This document shows, one piece after another, positions 10,053 to 32,987 of a stretch of 64,000 nt of DNA. A program made the position numbers and the translations under genes. The notes under the pieces were generated by a model. That model was given only the letters and a program-made list of their open reading frames with translations. It made no database searches and was not told where the DNA came from. Origin of the DNA: Trichuris trichiura (Eukaryota; Nematoda; Enoplea; Trichinellida; Trichuridae); the NCBI GenBank assembly GCA_037903355.1, contig JBAJFE010000014.1:3534001-3598000 (forward strand), written 5' to 3'. Numbering within the stretch: the stretch's first letter is position 1; every line of letters begins with the position of its first letter.

Positions 10053-13000
10053 CTAATCAAGTTCAGTTAAGTAAGTTTCTTTGGTAGCGGCTTTGTATTC
10101 TTCCATCAAACCTTGAACAACTTCGAAACTGTCGTCGAGCTCTTCGTAATTCTTTCCGGTTACTTCGTGCTTGAACTGCTCCAGAAAGGCCCGCTTTTTT
10201 CGCAATTTCTCGAACTGTGCCAAGGTTTTACCAAACAGCTAAATAAGTGAATGCTTTAACAAATAGGATTTGGTCTTCAGCTAGTTAAAAACGCCGCAGC
10301 GATTTAATTGCACTAAATTAAAAGCGTTCTACGAGTTCGTTTTATCAGTAAAATAAAAGAATAAAAGGCATCCGCAGCGGAGCCCTTTTAGAACAACCCA
10401 ATTCTAATGAAGTCTACGGCCTTTGAATATCTGTAGTCTGGCAACTGGTCAGTACTTATTAGAACATTTCCTTCTGTGCCCACCGAGCGTAGATAAAATA
10501 TTGTCAGTGGACGCAAAATTCCAAGTTTCAACAAAAGAAAGTGCAATTTCTCTCAGTTGATGGCTGTCAACGGAAAGGCAAATGAGGCAAATGGTTTTTG
10601 ATTAACAAAAATGAACGATTGATAAGACAAGTGCCATTCTGGGAAGTTTGACCAAAGGTATTTCTTAAGTGCTGCTTAAAATAACAGCAGAAGCAAACAT
10701 AAAGATTACCATGCTAACGCCAGTATAGTTAGCCAGCATAAGCCCTGAGACTCGATTCATTGAAGGCAGAAGAGGTGATTTCCGCGACAGTGACACCCGA
10801 TAGCTAGCCGGTGCCCAGGGGATAAATTGCAACATCTTACGCTCTTTGATCCTTATCAATCCATCTTGAATCTGGAAGTCAGAACGAAGAAAACACGATA
10901 ACTGGGCACTGGCCGAAGGAACTAACCTCCAGTGGATCAACTGAACCTTGTATGAGGTTCAAAACGGAAATATAACAGTGTGCGATCTGCTTATCCTTGT
11001 TGAAAATATCAGACACCATCACATTTCCAGGTTGCAAGAGACGTCGCATCACGTCAGCAACACTTGTTTTCCGAACACCGCTTATCTACAAAACTAATAC
11101 CTTGCCAAAGCGTCAATAATTAACGCAAAACCCAACCTGGTCCGCAGTTGTATACGGAGTGTAACCGGTGATCAAGAAATGCAGTCTTGGAGAAGGAATC
11201 AAGCAGGCAAGCATGCTAAGGATATCATTGTTCACATAGCTAGGGAATCTCAAAGGAGCCGTGCTAGCCGACATTGCTGTAGATACCTGAAACAGTTACG
11301 TTTCCAGAGAAACAGTTTGAGGGCCGCATTAGCTTAGAAAATACCAAAGCGTTAATTTGAGAAAACGATGGCATTGCTATGCGCAGACGTTCAAGGGCAA
11401 TTCTGCTGAGAGCAGTATTGTCCATAACAATCTGAAAAAGAACGGTGAAACTGCTGCGGAACAACGTTTATAAGAACATCAGCGTACAACACAGTTGCTC
11501 TTTTGGGCAAGGCGCTTCAACGTAAGTAGAGAATTGTACGGTTGCACGACTACGTCGCTTGCTTCTTCTTGGTTTGAAAAAATGGAATAATTCTGCACGA
11601 GCTTTTTAGAATATCTGAAAAGTATCATACACCGCTACAGCAAGGTTAGAACACAAGTAGGCTTTTTACCTGTCCTCAAGGCATTCCAGAATGTAGGATC
11701 CAAGACCGGAACCAGTGCCTCCGGCAATTGAGTGACACATAACGAAACCCTTGAAAACAGAAAGTATATAACATCAAGCTGGCGATTCGCAACCGTATAT
11801 CAGAAGTCAAAGTATTATTATATTCAAAAAGTCATTTAAAAATGCAGTAGGTGATCCACTACCTGGACCACCAGTATACCGGATAATGAATTGCCTACGG
11901 TATTAACTTGTATCCGTAAACCCAAGCAAGTCACCCAAACTTTTGAAAAAATGTTTCTCCCAAATTTAAAAATGGAATCTGAAGGGTTCGTCGATTCTAA
12001 AAATGATGACGCTTGATTCTGAAAAGTAGTTTTACAAAGACAAAAATTTTTTAAGAAGTGCACTAGAGAAGAAACGACATGCTTAGAGCGCTATATCAAA
12101 TGGGCATTTTTATTTTATTTTTCTTAATGAAAGTTTGGAACATAGCAAATTGTCTTCCGGTGCGCTTCACTGTAGCAGCAAGACGCATGTTCCTCTACTG
12201 CAGGCGCTCTTACTGTTTGATCATTATTTTTTTGGGATCCTTCTTCTGCAGTGTCCCATATCGTCTTGTTTCCTTTGCAGCGAACTCTCTCTGCACCAAT
12301 GAAATAAGCCATTGCCCCTGTGCTACATAGTGGATTGGCAACCCTCTTTCACCTCATAAATGACACTCGGCTTTTGGTTAGAAGACGCACCGCACTTTTC
12401 ATTTCTGACAGTTGCACTGAGGAGCGTTTTGCGGTCGATTCAGTCTTTTTTTGGTGCAGTGACTTAAAGTTTGATTATAGGGCAAACTAATAAGCTGGAT
12501 AGAACCATTGTTGGGAAGTGCACTGCATTTTCTGTCCTTTGGTTTTTACAGTCTGTATGCCAGTAATTTAAGAAGGGCTAAATATTAGCATAATCTGGAT
12601 GTAACACCTTTTATATTCGATACTTCTACTGTCCTATGAGAAGTTTCGGTTGTGTAAATCTTCTGGACGCCGCAAAGCTCTAGGAACTGAGTTACGCCTA
12701 GGTAATGTAATAGAGGTGCTGCATTATCCTGGTTATCTTTTGAAATTTTTGCCGAAACAAATTAGTTTCTCTTGGCACTAACACTTTCCAGGTAGCCTAA
12801 TAGCGAATGGGCGTTTCTGAAGGACGCAGGTCAGCGAATTTGTGTGCACCTCCCAGGAAACCAGTCAGGAAGCGTGGACATCCAGTCTGAAGGTCGGATT
12901 TACAGGCTTCCAAACTGAGTGACGCTTAGTTGCCTCGTAACTGGCAGGGGACCATTCCAGACCCAGACTATGGAACACTATGTCTGAGCTTTCTTTGAAT

Positions 13001-14734
13001 GGGGCTCATAGTATTGCGCCCCTTTCTTTACTGAATATTTAATGTGCTTTAGTACCTATGTGAATCATTGATAAAGAAGCACATAACGTCACTATCTTGT
13101 CGCCCTCTATCAATGAAGAACCGCAAGGTGCTGGCGACCTCAACTGTTCGAACAATGTGTGGGCGATGTGAAAAGAAAGGGTGGAAATCCATGACAACCC
13201 CGTGAACTTCATAAATAATGTTATTTTTAATGATTAGTTCGATACCCAAGTGCTGAAGCTGCAGAAACAGGTTTACTCCTTACGCAAGCTGCGGATTGCG
13301 TAATATTTAATTGCGTGAGCGATGGGAAGAGAAATAGCGGATAACTGAAACGATAGATACCGAAGCCTAACTGTACTGGACCCTCTTTACCATTTGAACG
13401 TTGTGACTGAGCACCCTGGTTCAGAAAATTAACGTTAAGTTTTCGAATGGGAATGTCGTTATTGAAGCATGAAATATCACTGATTCGTCACAAAGAAAAG
13501 TGCGTTTTCAAAATTGATTTTTTTAGGATTTGAATTTTTCTCGGATCTTATCTCTTAGCCGCTTCATCATCTGAGAAACGCAGGTTCTTTTCTGGCAAAC
13601 GTGCCCTTAATTTGGTATACTTTTACTGGAGAGCGTGTTGGTTACCCTTTCTAGCCCTTAACTTAATTTAAGCCAAGACGTAAACCTTATGTTTAGGGTT
13701 AAGCTTAGGCTTAAGGCAGGACAAGATGGCCGGCAAACTTACAGTACAAGCGTGGACCGTCCGGGAGACAAGATCCGACTTTTCTTTTCTAACGTAAAGT
13801 TTTATCATGACAGCGACGTCGTTATTTGATGATCAGAACGGGAAGCCACTCCTACTCTTTAATGTTGCAGCTGATGACGAAAACTATGAGAACCCGAAAG
13901 CTATGGTAATTCTGATATGCTACCATTAAAACGAGCTTTCAAAACGTTCGCTCACAATGACAAGAAATTTTGCTGGGATTTAACCGTGATATCGTCATCA
14001 TGATTAGCAAAGCATCTGCTATCAAACTAGTATTTACAAAGTTACTATTAAACGATAGTAGCTAGCTGGTAAATGCATTGGAACTCGCTGCACTTATAGG
14101 AAAGGAATTTTGCGATGCTCAGTCACTACGTCACTTAGCAACTTATTAACAGCTGGAAGTTTCACTTAGAGAACAAATTTTTGAACCAAGTGTTATAATG
14201 TTGATGTAAGAAGTATTACACGAGGTATACATTTACCTCTAGCCTGTCGGTGTTCTCTGCCTCTCGGTCTATAATGTCGAAAAGTTCGTCGGTTATTTTT
14301 TTTCCTTGCGAATAACCGCTGCACCAGTTATTGCCTGCGCCTCCACCATCTTTGGATAAATAGATGTTTTCAGTGTTGTACAGCTTCCCGTAGGACGAAT
14401 TCATGATAGACTGAATAACCCGAGGTTCCAAGTCGACAAGAACGGCTCGAGGAATGTAGCGGTTATCGTCAGCTTGGTAAAAGTAAATTTCTTTACAATC
14501 CTCCAGATTAAGTTCGTCCGACTGGAATTCGCCTTCTACAAGATAACAGATGAAGCAATGCCAACAAAGCTGCACATGATAAAAATTTAGCCGAAATTGC
14601 GAAACGGACCAAAATGGATAAGAAGTGTTGTTACCCGGAGAAATTCCGTGCTCCGCACAAAGCGATTTCCAGAATTCCGTTCCAATCTGATTACCACACT
14701 GCCCAAATTGAAGGACTATCATTTCCCGAGGCAT
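10053..14734 (-). CDS. TUBG1: Gamma-tubulin, complete, nine exons
   Basis: The protein nucleates microtubules in gamma-tubulin ring complexes at centrosomes and spindle poles. Exons (minus): 14635-14734, 14237-14535, 11670-11749, 11488-11614, 11345-11431, 11137-11286, 10927-11085, 10710-10871, 10053-10238. All junctions are GT-AG, all phases agree, and the product is 449 residues against about 450 in animals. It starts [18 protein letters not shown], carries YQADD, the tubulin signature GGTGSG (residues 143-148), [16 protein letters not shown] and a C-terminal [14 protein letters not shown] helix. Intron 2 is 2.5 kb; most others are 50-150 nt. Nine junctions in frame without any stop argue strongly for a functional gene. 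A TATATA string and a TTTTAG lie within 40 nt upstream of the ATG; either a core promoter or a leader acceptor is possible. Codon conservation against human and worm homologues was judged from memory of the family. Confidence 0.97.
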
Positions 14735-15730
14735 TTTCCTCTGACGTTAATTTAGCACTCCTAAAATGCATATATAATGAGGATTGTCAAAGTTTACTGT
14801 CTGATATGAACCGAATGAACGACGAAAATTAACGAAAAGCTTAGCTTAAGCTTTCAATGAAAACTAACTAGTTATAACCCTTCGTATTCTCAATAAAGAC
14901 AGAATGCGAAGCGATAAACTAAGCAGAATACATACTGTTACACATAAACAAAGTCAGATGTGGACTGTCAACAAAAGCAATTGAAGAGTGCAATGTTTCG
15001 GTAGTAAGAGTTCAGTTTTGAGCCATAACAAAGATAATGATAACTTTTTAACTGAAGAACGTGCAGGTTAATAGCAAGCTGCATACTCGAAAATGTGCCA
15101 AATCATCGACTAAGCTTGATTTCACGTGTTAGAAACAGTAATATGCATATTTTTCTGCTTTACTCCGCAGCTGCAAATTCACCTGCTTATCTGAGGCTAC
15201 AGATAAAGTCAAGCAGCATTTGTTCAGGCCCGAAGGGTACGACGAGAGAGAATAAAAAAGTTAGCGCAGGCACTGGAAAACGAAGGATGTTTCGCAACAA
15301 AAAATCACCACAAAAACTTTTACAAATATTCTCTTTCCGCCATTAGGACCTGAAACGGTAGCTACAATGCAAGCACTGTTGCAAAGTCTAAATAAATCAC
15401 ACTAAGAAAAAATTCTTTTTCTACCAACGTGAACTGCGTCAGCACAAAAGCCGGCTTATAACTGTCAGAACTACAGTCAATATTAAAATATGAATTCAGA
15501 GGCCCAGCGTTTGCTATAAACTTCATGTATTGGCGTACTGTAGGTTGAATTCAGGTACGTTTCTGAGAAGCGCATGAAATAGGATTCAGTCAAACGCTGT
15601 TTAAATGAAACGGTGAACGTTTACACCTGATGCATTTGAAGACCCGCATTTAAAATTAACTTAAAAATACTTAAGAGTGGTCTATAAAATAGCTTTTTTA
15701 CATCTATCATGAAAAGATAATAAACTGTTC
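14735..15730. other. Intergenic with one dispersed repeat (15095-15330)
   Basis: 15095-15330 (family F) resembles, in opposite orientation, 63190-63415: both contain GTTAGAAACAGTAATNTGCATAT and a CTGCTTTACTCCGC string, and both share a weak peptide RVRNSN-HI. The type of element is not clear. The rest holds nothing I recognise. Confidence 0.5.
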
Positions 15731-15980
15731 TCATATTGAAAAATATCTTTATTACGGCTTCTCTCCCGTTGTGAAGTAAAACAAAAAAGATTTTTCTTTT
15801 CTTCCGGAGTTTTCGGGTCTTTCGCGACCCGTCTTCAACGGTGAGATTATGTGTAGTGCCATGTTCTCACCGCTAAAGACGGGTCGCGAAAGACCCGAAA
15901 ACTCCGGAAGAAAAGAAAAATCTTTTTTGTTTTACTTCACAACGGGAGAGAAGCCGTAATAAAGATATTTTTCAATATGA
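15731..15980. repeat. Foldback element, family B (250 bp, near-perfect)
   Basis: Arms begin TCATATTGAAAAATATC and end in the exact complement. Each arm contains TTTATTACGG, CTTCCGGAG, TTTTCGGGTCTTTCGCGACC and CGTCTTCA; the 20-30 nt spacer reads GTGAGATTATGTGTAGTGC, which is also found in the copy at 29109-29363. Flanks outside the arms (CTCCCGTACAAAAGCATCATG) are also shared among copies, so the true element is somewhat longer. Confidence 0.93.
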
Positions 15981-16380
15981 AAACACACACTCCCGTACAA
16001 AAGCATCATGTTTTCAATAAACTGTTCTGTCTTTTGCATATCGATTAATGTCGTCACGTTATTCTTTAAGACTTATTTCCGTGCGTTTATAGTCAAATCC
16101 AAACGTTGTCCCTTTAGGACCTTTTCATTCTGCGCTTTGACGGGGCAGGATGAGCCATGAAACCTCCGTATATGGAAAGGAGATTTCCAACTGGAAATCT
16201 CATTCACCTTCCCTCATGGCCGCGTCAAAACTGCCGCAACAAAGAGTAGAGAAGAACTGAACCAGCCGCGGCATTGTCCGGTGACGAGTTGTCCCGGTGA
16301 TTTGTTGGTGGCGGCGAATTGTCCGTGTCCGTTTCGCTCCGTATACGCTGTTCTGCACACAACATCGTAAATGCGACCGA

Positions 16381-16810
16381 TCATGGAGCACAATCGCAAG
16401 GATAGTTGATGAGCAACAATGACTTGCGAGAGTCTTTTCTGCAGGCTTTAACCTGGGTGCAGCCTTCAGCCCCAAATGATGTCACCCAGGGAGGATTACA
16501 GGTTGCTACTGTGAGTCCCACAACGACTTTTATTGTGGCACTTTGCCTGCCCAGTCTGCGTTTGCGCACCTGTCATCGTGCGGACGAAATTCATGAGCTG
16601 CTTTACAAGCAAACACATTGAATCTTCGTTAGACTGATCGTAGCGGTGTCTCCATTCGTCCATAATGATAAATCTTCCATATTGGACTTGTTGCCTTACC
16701 ACTGAAGTGAAGGTCTCGCTGGTTATGCTTGAGTTATACATCAGTGAACAATGTGCAATCATGTAAAGGTGTAGCAATACGGTTCGGGCTTTCCCTGTTC
16801 GCCTGCGCAT
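16381..16810 (-). CDS. Candidate small two-exon gene, unrecognised
   Basis: A frame starting at ATG 16810 (MRRRTGKARTV...) can be spliced at ACAG/GTGCGC (exon 16570-16810) to CACAG/TAGCAACC (exon 16381-16508) to give 122 residues ending PCDCAP. The 61-nt intron has a typical length for this window and the phase fits. The protein has no domain I recognise; the middle (QYGRFIIMDEWRHRYDQ) is well-mixed and protein-like. The second exon adds four cysteines. It may be a real lineage-specific gene or chance. Confidence 0.27.
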
Positions 16811-17595
16811 GCACGCAGTATAATCATAACGCGGATTGGTAGACTAGCACAAGTCGGAAAATTCGCGCGTCGATAGACCGTGTCTGCTAGCGACAGTGAC
16901 TTAGTCGATACTTCAAACTTTGCCGGTATGTGAACGTATTAAACGTTATTGCTCCAGGGTTAGCCTGAATTTATTATGAATTCGGCTGCCTAATTATGTA
17001 AGCCGATCTGGTATTCTGCTAACGGGCTGTGAATGACCGAAAGGCTCCAGCTATTCGTCCTAAACTGAGCGGGTCAATCGTGGCTTTCCTGGTCGTTTAA
17101 GTGATAACCTGCAAACGCCACAAGTATGTACAGTACATTTGAAGCAGTACTCACTTTTGCTTTACGTGGCAGCTTTATCAGTTGCTTTCTCCTGCTGAGA
17201 CAATGAAAAGCCGGAGTCCCTTGTCTTTTTTATGGGTTCGATACTGTTAAGCACGCAGAAATACCAGAACTGGAGAAAAAGCAGTGAATTTCAATACGGC
17301 GATGTTTACTACTGACGGAACTGCGGCTCAGGAGCCAAAGAGCAAAGTTTTCATCAAAGAGCATGGACGAAATGGCAATTGCGATATTGTAAACTTGCTT
17401 CTAGAATAATGATTCAATAATAAAAGTAAGTTTGCTTAAGCGTCCCTCGCAATTTCAGGGTGCCAACGCAAAGCAGAATCATCAGGTTTGGCAAGTTCTT
17501 CATCACAGCGAAGACATTTGGCATCAATAAAAAAGACACCACCGTGGGTTGCTAACCATTAAAACTGCATAGTATGATTTGGTTAAAAGAAGAAC
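16811..17595. other. Intergenic, no supported gene
   Basis: Contains the likely 3' UTR of the transporter gene next to 17595. Nothing else recognised. Confidence 0.4.
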
Positions 17596-28582
<10,987 letters not shown>

Positions 28583-29108
28583 GTTGTAAGCGAGCAGCAA
28601 ACTTTTGCAACAACTTTTCACCGCTACGAGCAGTTTCAAAAGTACAGTAGCGCTGAATTGTTGTTCGCAGGTTAGGCTGTAATTAAATCTTTTCTAGAGG
28701 AAAAAGTGAAACGCAACTGTTGACACAGTGTAAGCATCGTGATGGAGAGAAGTTAACGCGCGTAAATAACAAATGTTGACTGTTGGTAAAAGTTACGCAA
28801 ACAATATTGCTTGCCTTGTCCACCGGCTAAAAGATGGCACTTGGAAACTTCTAATAAAAGTTAAAATTAAAAATTTCGTGTACGTTGTTTTCTAGTCGAC
28901 TGCAAGCTGATAATGGAATGGCCAAAGCTGGGGAAGTTCTGTACGCTTCCTCATTAAGCAACTGAGGGCGCTTAATCGGAAACAATTCTTATTTACCAAT
29001 TAAATTGGTCCATTAGGCGACTAATTCTGCTTTAAATTTCATATGCAATAAAATAGGCAACACTTGACTAGTCTTGAAAACATGATGTTTTTTGTACGGG
29101 TGTGAGTT
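28583..29108. other. 5' region of the transporter gene
   Basis: The exon-1 frame stays open upstream of the ATG for at least 19 codons without another ATG. No TATA box is obvious. Confidence 0.35.
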
Positions 29109-29363
29109 TTCATATTGAAAAATGTCTTTATTACGGATTGTCTCCCGTTGTGAAAATAACAAAGAGATCTTAACTCTTCTTCCGGAGCTTTCGGGTTCTT
29201 TCGCGACCCGTCTTCAGCGGTGAGATTATGTGTAGTGCGTGGGGTACCCGACCGCTGAAGACGGGTCGCGAAAGAACCCGAAAGCTCCGGAAGAAGAGTT
29301 AAGATCTCTTTGTTATTTTCACAACGGGAGACAATCCGTAATAAAGACATTTTTCAATATGAA
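29109..29363. repeat. Foldback element, family B (255 bp, near-perfect)
   Basis: Arms TTCATATTGAAAAATGTC... and complement, each with CTCCCGTTGTGAAAAT, CTTCCGGAGC and TTCGCGACCCGTCTTCAGCG; the spacer GTGAGATTATGTGTAGTGCG matches the copy at 15731-15980. Confidence 0.93.
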
Positions 29364-29948
29364 CACTTGACTAGTAGATCTTGTACATCAAAGCTGAAAC
29401 GCCAATCGTTAACCCGCAAGTATTACTTTCGACTTTGAGAAAGAAAAGTAGGAACTTTCCACATAGGTAATTTTCGTTAACTTCAGGTACTTTGCTCTTT
29501 TGAAACGCCTTTTTAACATTTGCCGTCGTCGAAACCATCCGATTGTTGTGCTGTTTTTAAGATCTGCTTTTACGGAACTTTCAGGGCTTGGTGTATATTT
29601 TCTTCGGTGCACGAATGGCTGGTGTAGACGATGAAGAAAAACTGGATTAAATATTGACCTAGTACGTCTTCCTTTTCAGCTCCCTGCAACAGTTCAATTC
29701 TTCCGCTCTCCATTAAGCAAAACTCATTGTCGCTAGGAAACCAGCTGGTATCTCCGCAAATAAAAATGCATACCACGCGAGCATCTGCCAGTTCATTCCA
29801 TGTTATTCTTTTTTACTTTACGAAACACATAGCATTTTATAATGATCATCAGTCACAGGTTTTCCTAATGTAGAAAATGCCTGTAACCAAACCACAAATT
29901 CCCTACCAACGAATGGACAGGCAAATTGTTAGAGCAAGTACAAGATAG

Positions 29949-30158
29949 TTCTACGGCTTTTTCCCGTTTCTCTGTGTGATTGTATCTACAATTATACGAA
30001 ACAATTGCTCTCCCAACGAATGGATGGAGCTCTGAATGAAAAGATGAGCGTATCGTTCTGAATTTTTCCTAATAATCGCTCATCCATTCGTTGGTAGAGC
30101 AAGTGTTTCGTCTAATTGCAGGTATAATCACACCTAAGAAACGGGAAAAGCCGTAGAA
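29949..30158. repeat. Foldback element, family A (diverged arms)
   Basis: TTCTACGGCTTTTTCCCGTTTC pairs with GAAACGGGAAAAGCCGTAGAA, and CCAACGAATGGATG with CATCCATTCGTTGG, around a spacer of about 45 nt. Another partial arm (CTACCAACGAATGGACAG) lies just left at about 29904. Confidence 0.82.
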
Positions 30159-30214
30159 AATCTATCAAAGATGAAACACAAGCCCGTTACAAAGCATCCG
30201 GCGTTTGAAAGCAA

Positions 30215-30620
30215 ATACAAGGCAATGATATCGTACGGAGCAGATCAGTTTGACGCTTGTGGTTCGCCGAGTAAACTTCGGCGCGTACTGTTCGCTGCAC
30301 AATTAAATCGTGCTAAAGGTAACTTGTCTATGACTTATGAATGTTGCCAGTGAGCAACCTTCATTTGATTCAGGCCAACGTACATTGTTTTGCTATCAGT
30401 ATTTCTAATGTTTTCTCTCAGAGACGCTCAGCTGTCATGCTGGTATGTTTCTTTAACCTTCCTTTCCTTGCGGCACGTTTCCACTAGGCATATTTCCACT
30501 GTCCTGCAACGATATATTTTATCAGGTGACTGTTGCCAATGGCCAGTCTCCTTTTGGTACACCTGAGGCTCCATCATGTTTCGCCTGCTGTTTCCAAAGG
30601 TTCGTTTCAGAGGCTAAAAG
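30215..30620 (+). repeat. Dispersed repeat, family E, copy 1
   Basis: Colinear with 33690-34080 in the same orientation; shared strings include GACTTATGAATGTTG, TGAGCAACCTTCATTTG and CCTGCAACGATATAT. No termini or coding function were recognised. Confidence 0.7.
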
Positions 30621-30932
30621 GTAGAGCCTAAAGTGACGCTTGAGCCTTTCGCACCAAACGGAACTTGAAGAAAGAAGCCGTTCTAAAAATTCGCAACAAT
30701 TTTATTCTTACAAGCAAAATACAGCTACAGAAAATGAAAAGAATAGATAACTGACAACAGGGAATAATAGAGCTAACAAAAACATATTTTGGTCTAACTT
30801 AGGGTCCGTCAAGTCACCTAATGGATAAATCAGTTTATAAAACCGTTTATTTCTGTAATTCAAGAGTGAGTAATTGCACAAATTGAGGTATAAGGATAGT
30901 TTCATGAAGGGTAAAACGATGCACAAAATGCT

Positions 30933-31966
30933 TTAGCCAAGACGATCCATCAACTCACAGGCTCGTTGGAAGTCATCAATGCTGCGACCAACAGTAACAA
31001 TGCCGCTTTCAATTCTGCAAAAGAAAATTCACTAAGGCGACTGGAAACCATGCTGACCATACTTGAACAACCGAGTATAACGAGCCAGGAAAGCTTCCAA
31101 TTGTGCAGTACCGTTGAAATTCGAATCAATTTCACTGGCAACGCTAACCAAAGATGTAATTGGCACCGAATTTCCACTGCGCCACACACTGTTGTTCAAG
31201 TGAACAAGCAATGAAGCTGTCCGCTCGTTCAGCATGCTGTAACAGTGGCTTCCAGTCTTTACGAACACGTGCGCGTGTTCATTTAGAAACAGAACCAGTG
31301 ATGACTGATCCCGGAAAATATAGTCCCTCACCGAGAATGGCACTTCGCTAAAAAGTTATCAATGACTCTACCGTGAAACCGATGAGCAAACAGGCTTGAC
31401 AAAATGAGAGCAGTGATGCTAAGAAAACGTACTCATTGTTCAAAATCTTTTTTAGCTGTAACAGCGAGACATTGTTTCTTCCTGTAAAAATGTTGGCTTC
31501 ATTAACTGCAGGTACAGCTATTAATATTACCTAATGAAATAAACGCATTCATCACGGATGCGCACGTTTCCGTTAAAATTTGGTGCGGCAATGCGCTGTT
31601 GACCTTCTGTTTTACCGCCTTGCCTGATTCTTTCACTTGACTGTTCGCTGCCACCCGTGCCCCTGTCTTGCGGCATCGCTTCCTCTTCGTGCAAACAGCA
31701 GAATTCAACAACGGCCGGAAACGTACAACAACATTTTGTATGTCACTGCTCCCGGCACTCAACTCGTAACTTTCTGGCAAATGAGTAAAAAACCTGTACA
31801 TTGAGTCAGCGGTCAACGAGGATGCTTTCGCCTCCTGGTGCGGCGCGTTCTCTTTCAACTTATCAATTATGTCCCCGATTGTAAGTTCATCAGTACAGGA
31901 CACTTGGAAACAGCGCCTCACTATGTCAAAGAGGTGCTCGCAATCGGAGCAACAGCGCCAGGTCAT
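30933..31966 (-). CDS. Four-exon gene for a protein with three winged-helix-like repeats (Egalitarian/LOTUS-like?)
   Basis: Exons (minus): 31531-31966, 31433-31481, 31063-31347, 30933-31014; all introns GT-AG and 48-85 nt, product 283 residues. The ATG at 31966 has an in-frame TGA 27 nt upstream. The protein repeats one plan three times (about residues 10-82, 131-201, 203-268): a hydrophobic helix, an L-x-x-[IL] helix, then L-x-x-F-L-x-x-[HY]-x-x-x-[FY]-x-[VIL] and a beta hairpin. Examples are SLVLFLNEHAHVFVKTG and QLEAFLARYTRLFKIESG. A basic linker (KRKRCRK, 94-100) joins repeats 1 and 2. This is like the helix-turn-helix repeats of Egalitarian/EXD1 N-termini and more loosely LOTUS domains, which bind RNA or protein partners; no nuclease domain is present. 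Gene structure is well supported; the family call is tentative. Confidence 0.75.
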
Positions 31967-32128
31967 AATAACAAAGAACCAGCACAGTCAAATAACCACC
32001 AAGCACGCGCTGCACTTACTGAAGTTTACGCTTCGTAAAAGTGATGCTCAAGTAAAGTTATATGCAAGGATGAATGGCAAAAGTTAAGCTTTGCGTAGCA
32101 GTAAGTAAACTAACCGCTGCAGATTAGT
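31967..32128. other. 5' flank of the three-repeat gene
   Basis: Short spacer between that gene and the hAT relic; nothing else recognised. Confidence 0.35.
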
Positions 32129-32503
32129 TCATAGGTTGCCAAAGTGGGCTATATCGCCCCTTGTGGGGCGATGAGAGAGCACAGAAGGGCGATAGCAACC
32201 TCGGGCGTAGGCCTTGGGAATTACATAAGACGAACTCAAGCAGAACTGTCCCTAGCGCAAAGGCTCTCAAAGAGACCTTCCTAAGAAGGGTCTTTCTTAA
32301 CTCGCCCTTACCAGTAGTAGCGACCGCAACTTCAAAGGTGGTCAATTGGGGATGGAGGGCGCAATGGAACAATGGCGTTTTTCTTAGCTCAACTCCGCCA
32401 GAAGTGGAGGCGGCAAACTCAAAAGCATTATGGGACAAGAGGCGGCAAGTTATGGGCTGCTGTCGAAAACTTCCTTATTGCGTTTCCATCATATTATCTA
32501 GCG

Positions 32504-32987
32504 CAGCCATTCTCAACCTTTTCTGTGCTAGGCCCCCCTTGGAAGGTGTCCTTAGGTGCCAGGCCCCCTTTTCCTACTGGTCAATTAATTTTTGCGTTTT
32601 TTGTATAGCAGCCAGTCAGCTTTCAATAGCAACCTCCTAGGATCAAGTTAATGCAATGATAGAATGCGAAAGATAGTCGTCAAATCATTTGAAAAGAGCA
32701 CTTGGGGTTCTTCGAAACTAATAATGAAACCACTTCGTAGAGTCGAGCGAGAATTTATGCCAATCCTCTATAGAGGGATGCTGCTAACGGTTAACCAGTC
32801 CTCTATAGAGGATTGGCATAAATTCTCACCCTTCCGATCTACCTAACTACGCTTGTTCCAATAAGGCTTTTCAGCCCCCCTTGACGGCCTCCTGCCCCCC
32901 CCCTCTGAAAAATTTTCGATTTCGCCCCCCCCCTGACACCCTCTCGGACCACCCTGGGGGCCCCAGGCCCGACGTTGAGAATGGCTG
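32504..32987. mobile_element. hAT-type MITE nested in the hAT transposase relic
   Basis: The termini are perfect 14-bp inverted repeats, CAGCCATTCTCAAC. Flanks ATCTAGCG (32496-32503) and ATGTAGCG (32988-32995) are an 8-bp target duplication with one mismatch, as hAT elements make. Removing the MITE and one duplication rejoins the transposase frame exactly. The interior is C-rich near the right end and contains a small foldback. Confidence 0.88.
32749..32827. repeat. Small foldback within the MITE
   Basis: GAGAATTTATGCCAATCCTC followed by TATAGAGG pairs with its complement across a spacer of about 20 nt. It is either part of the MITE or a third nested insertion. Confidence 0.85.

Noticed and set aside
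13690..13725. Telomere-like strings (TTTAGGGTTAAGCTTAGGCTTAAGGC region)
   Set aside because: Only one or two imperfect units; no tandem array.
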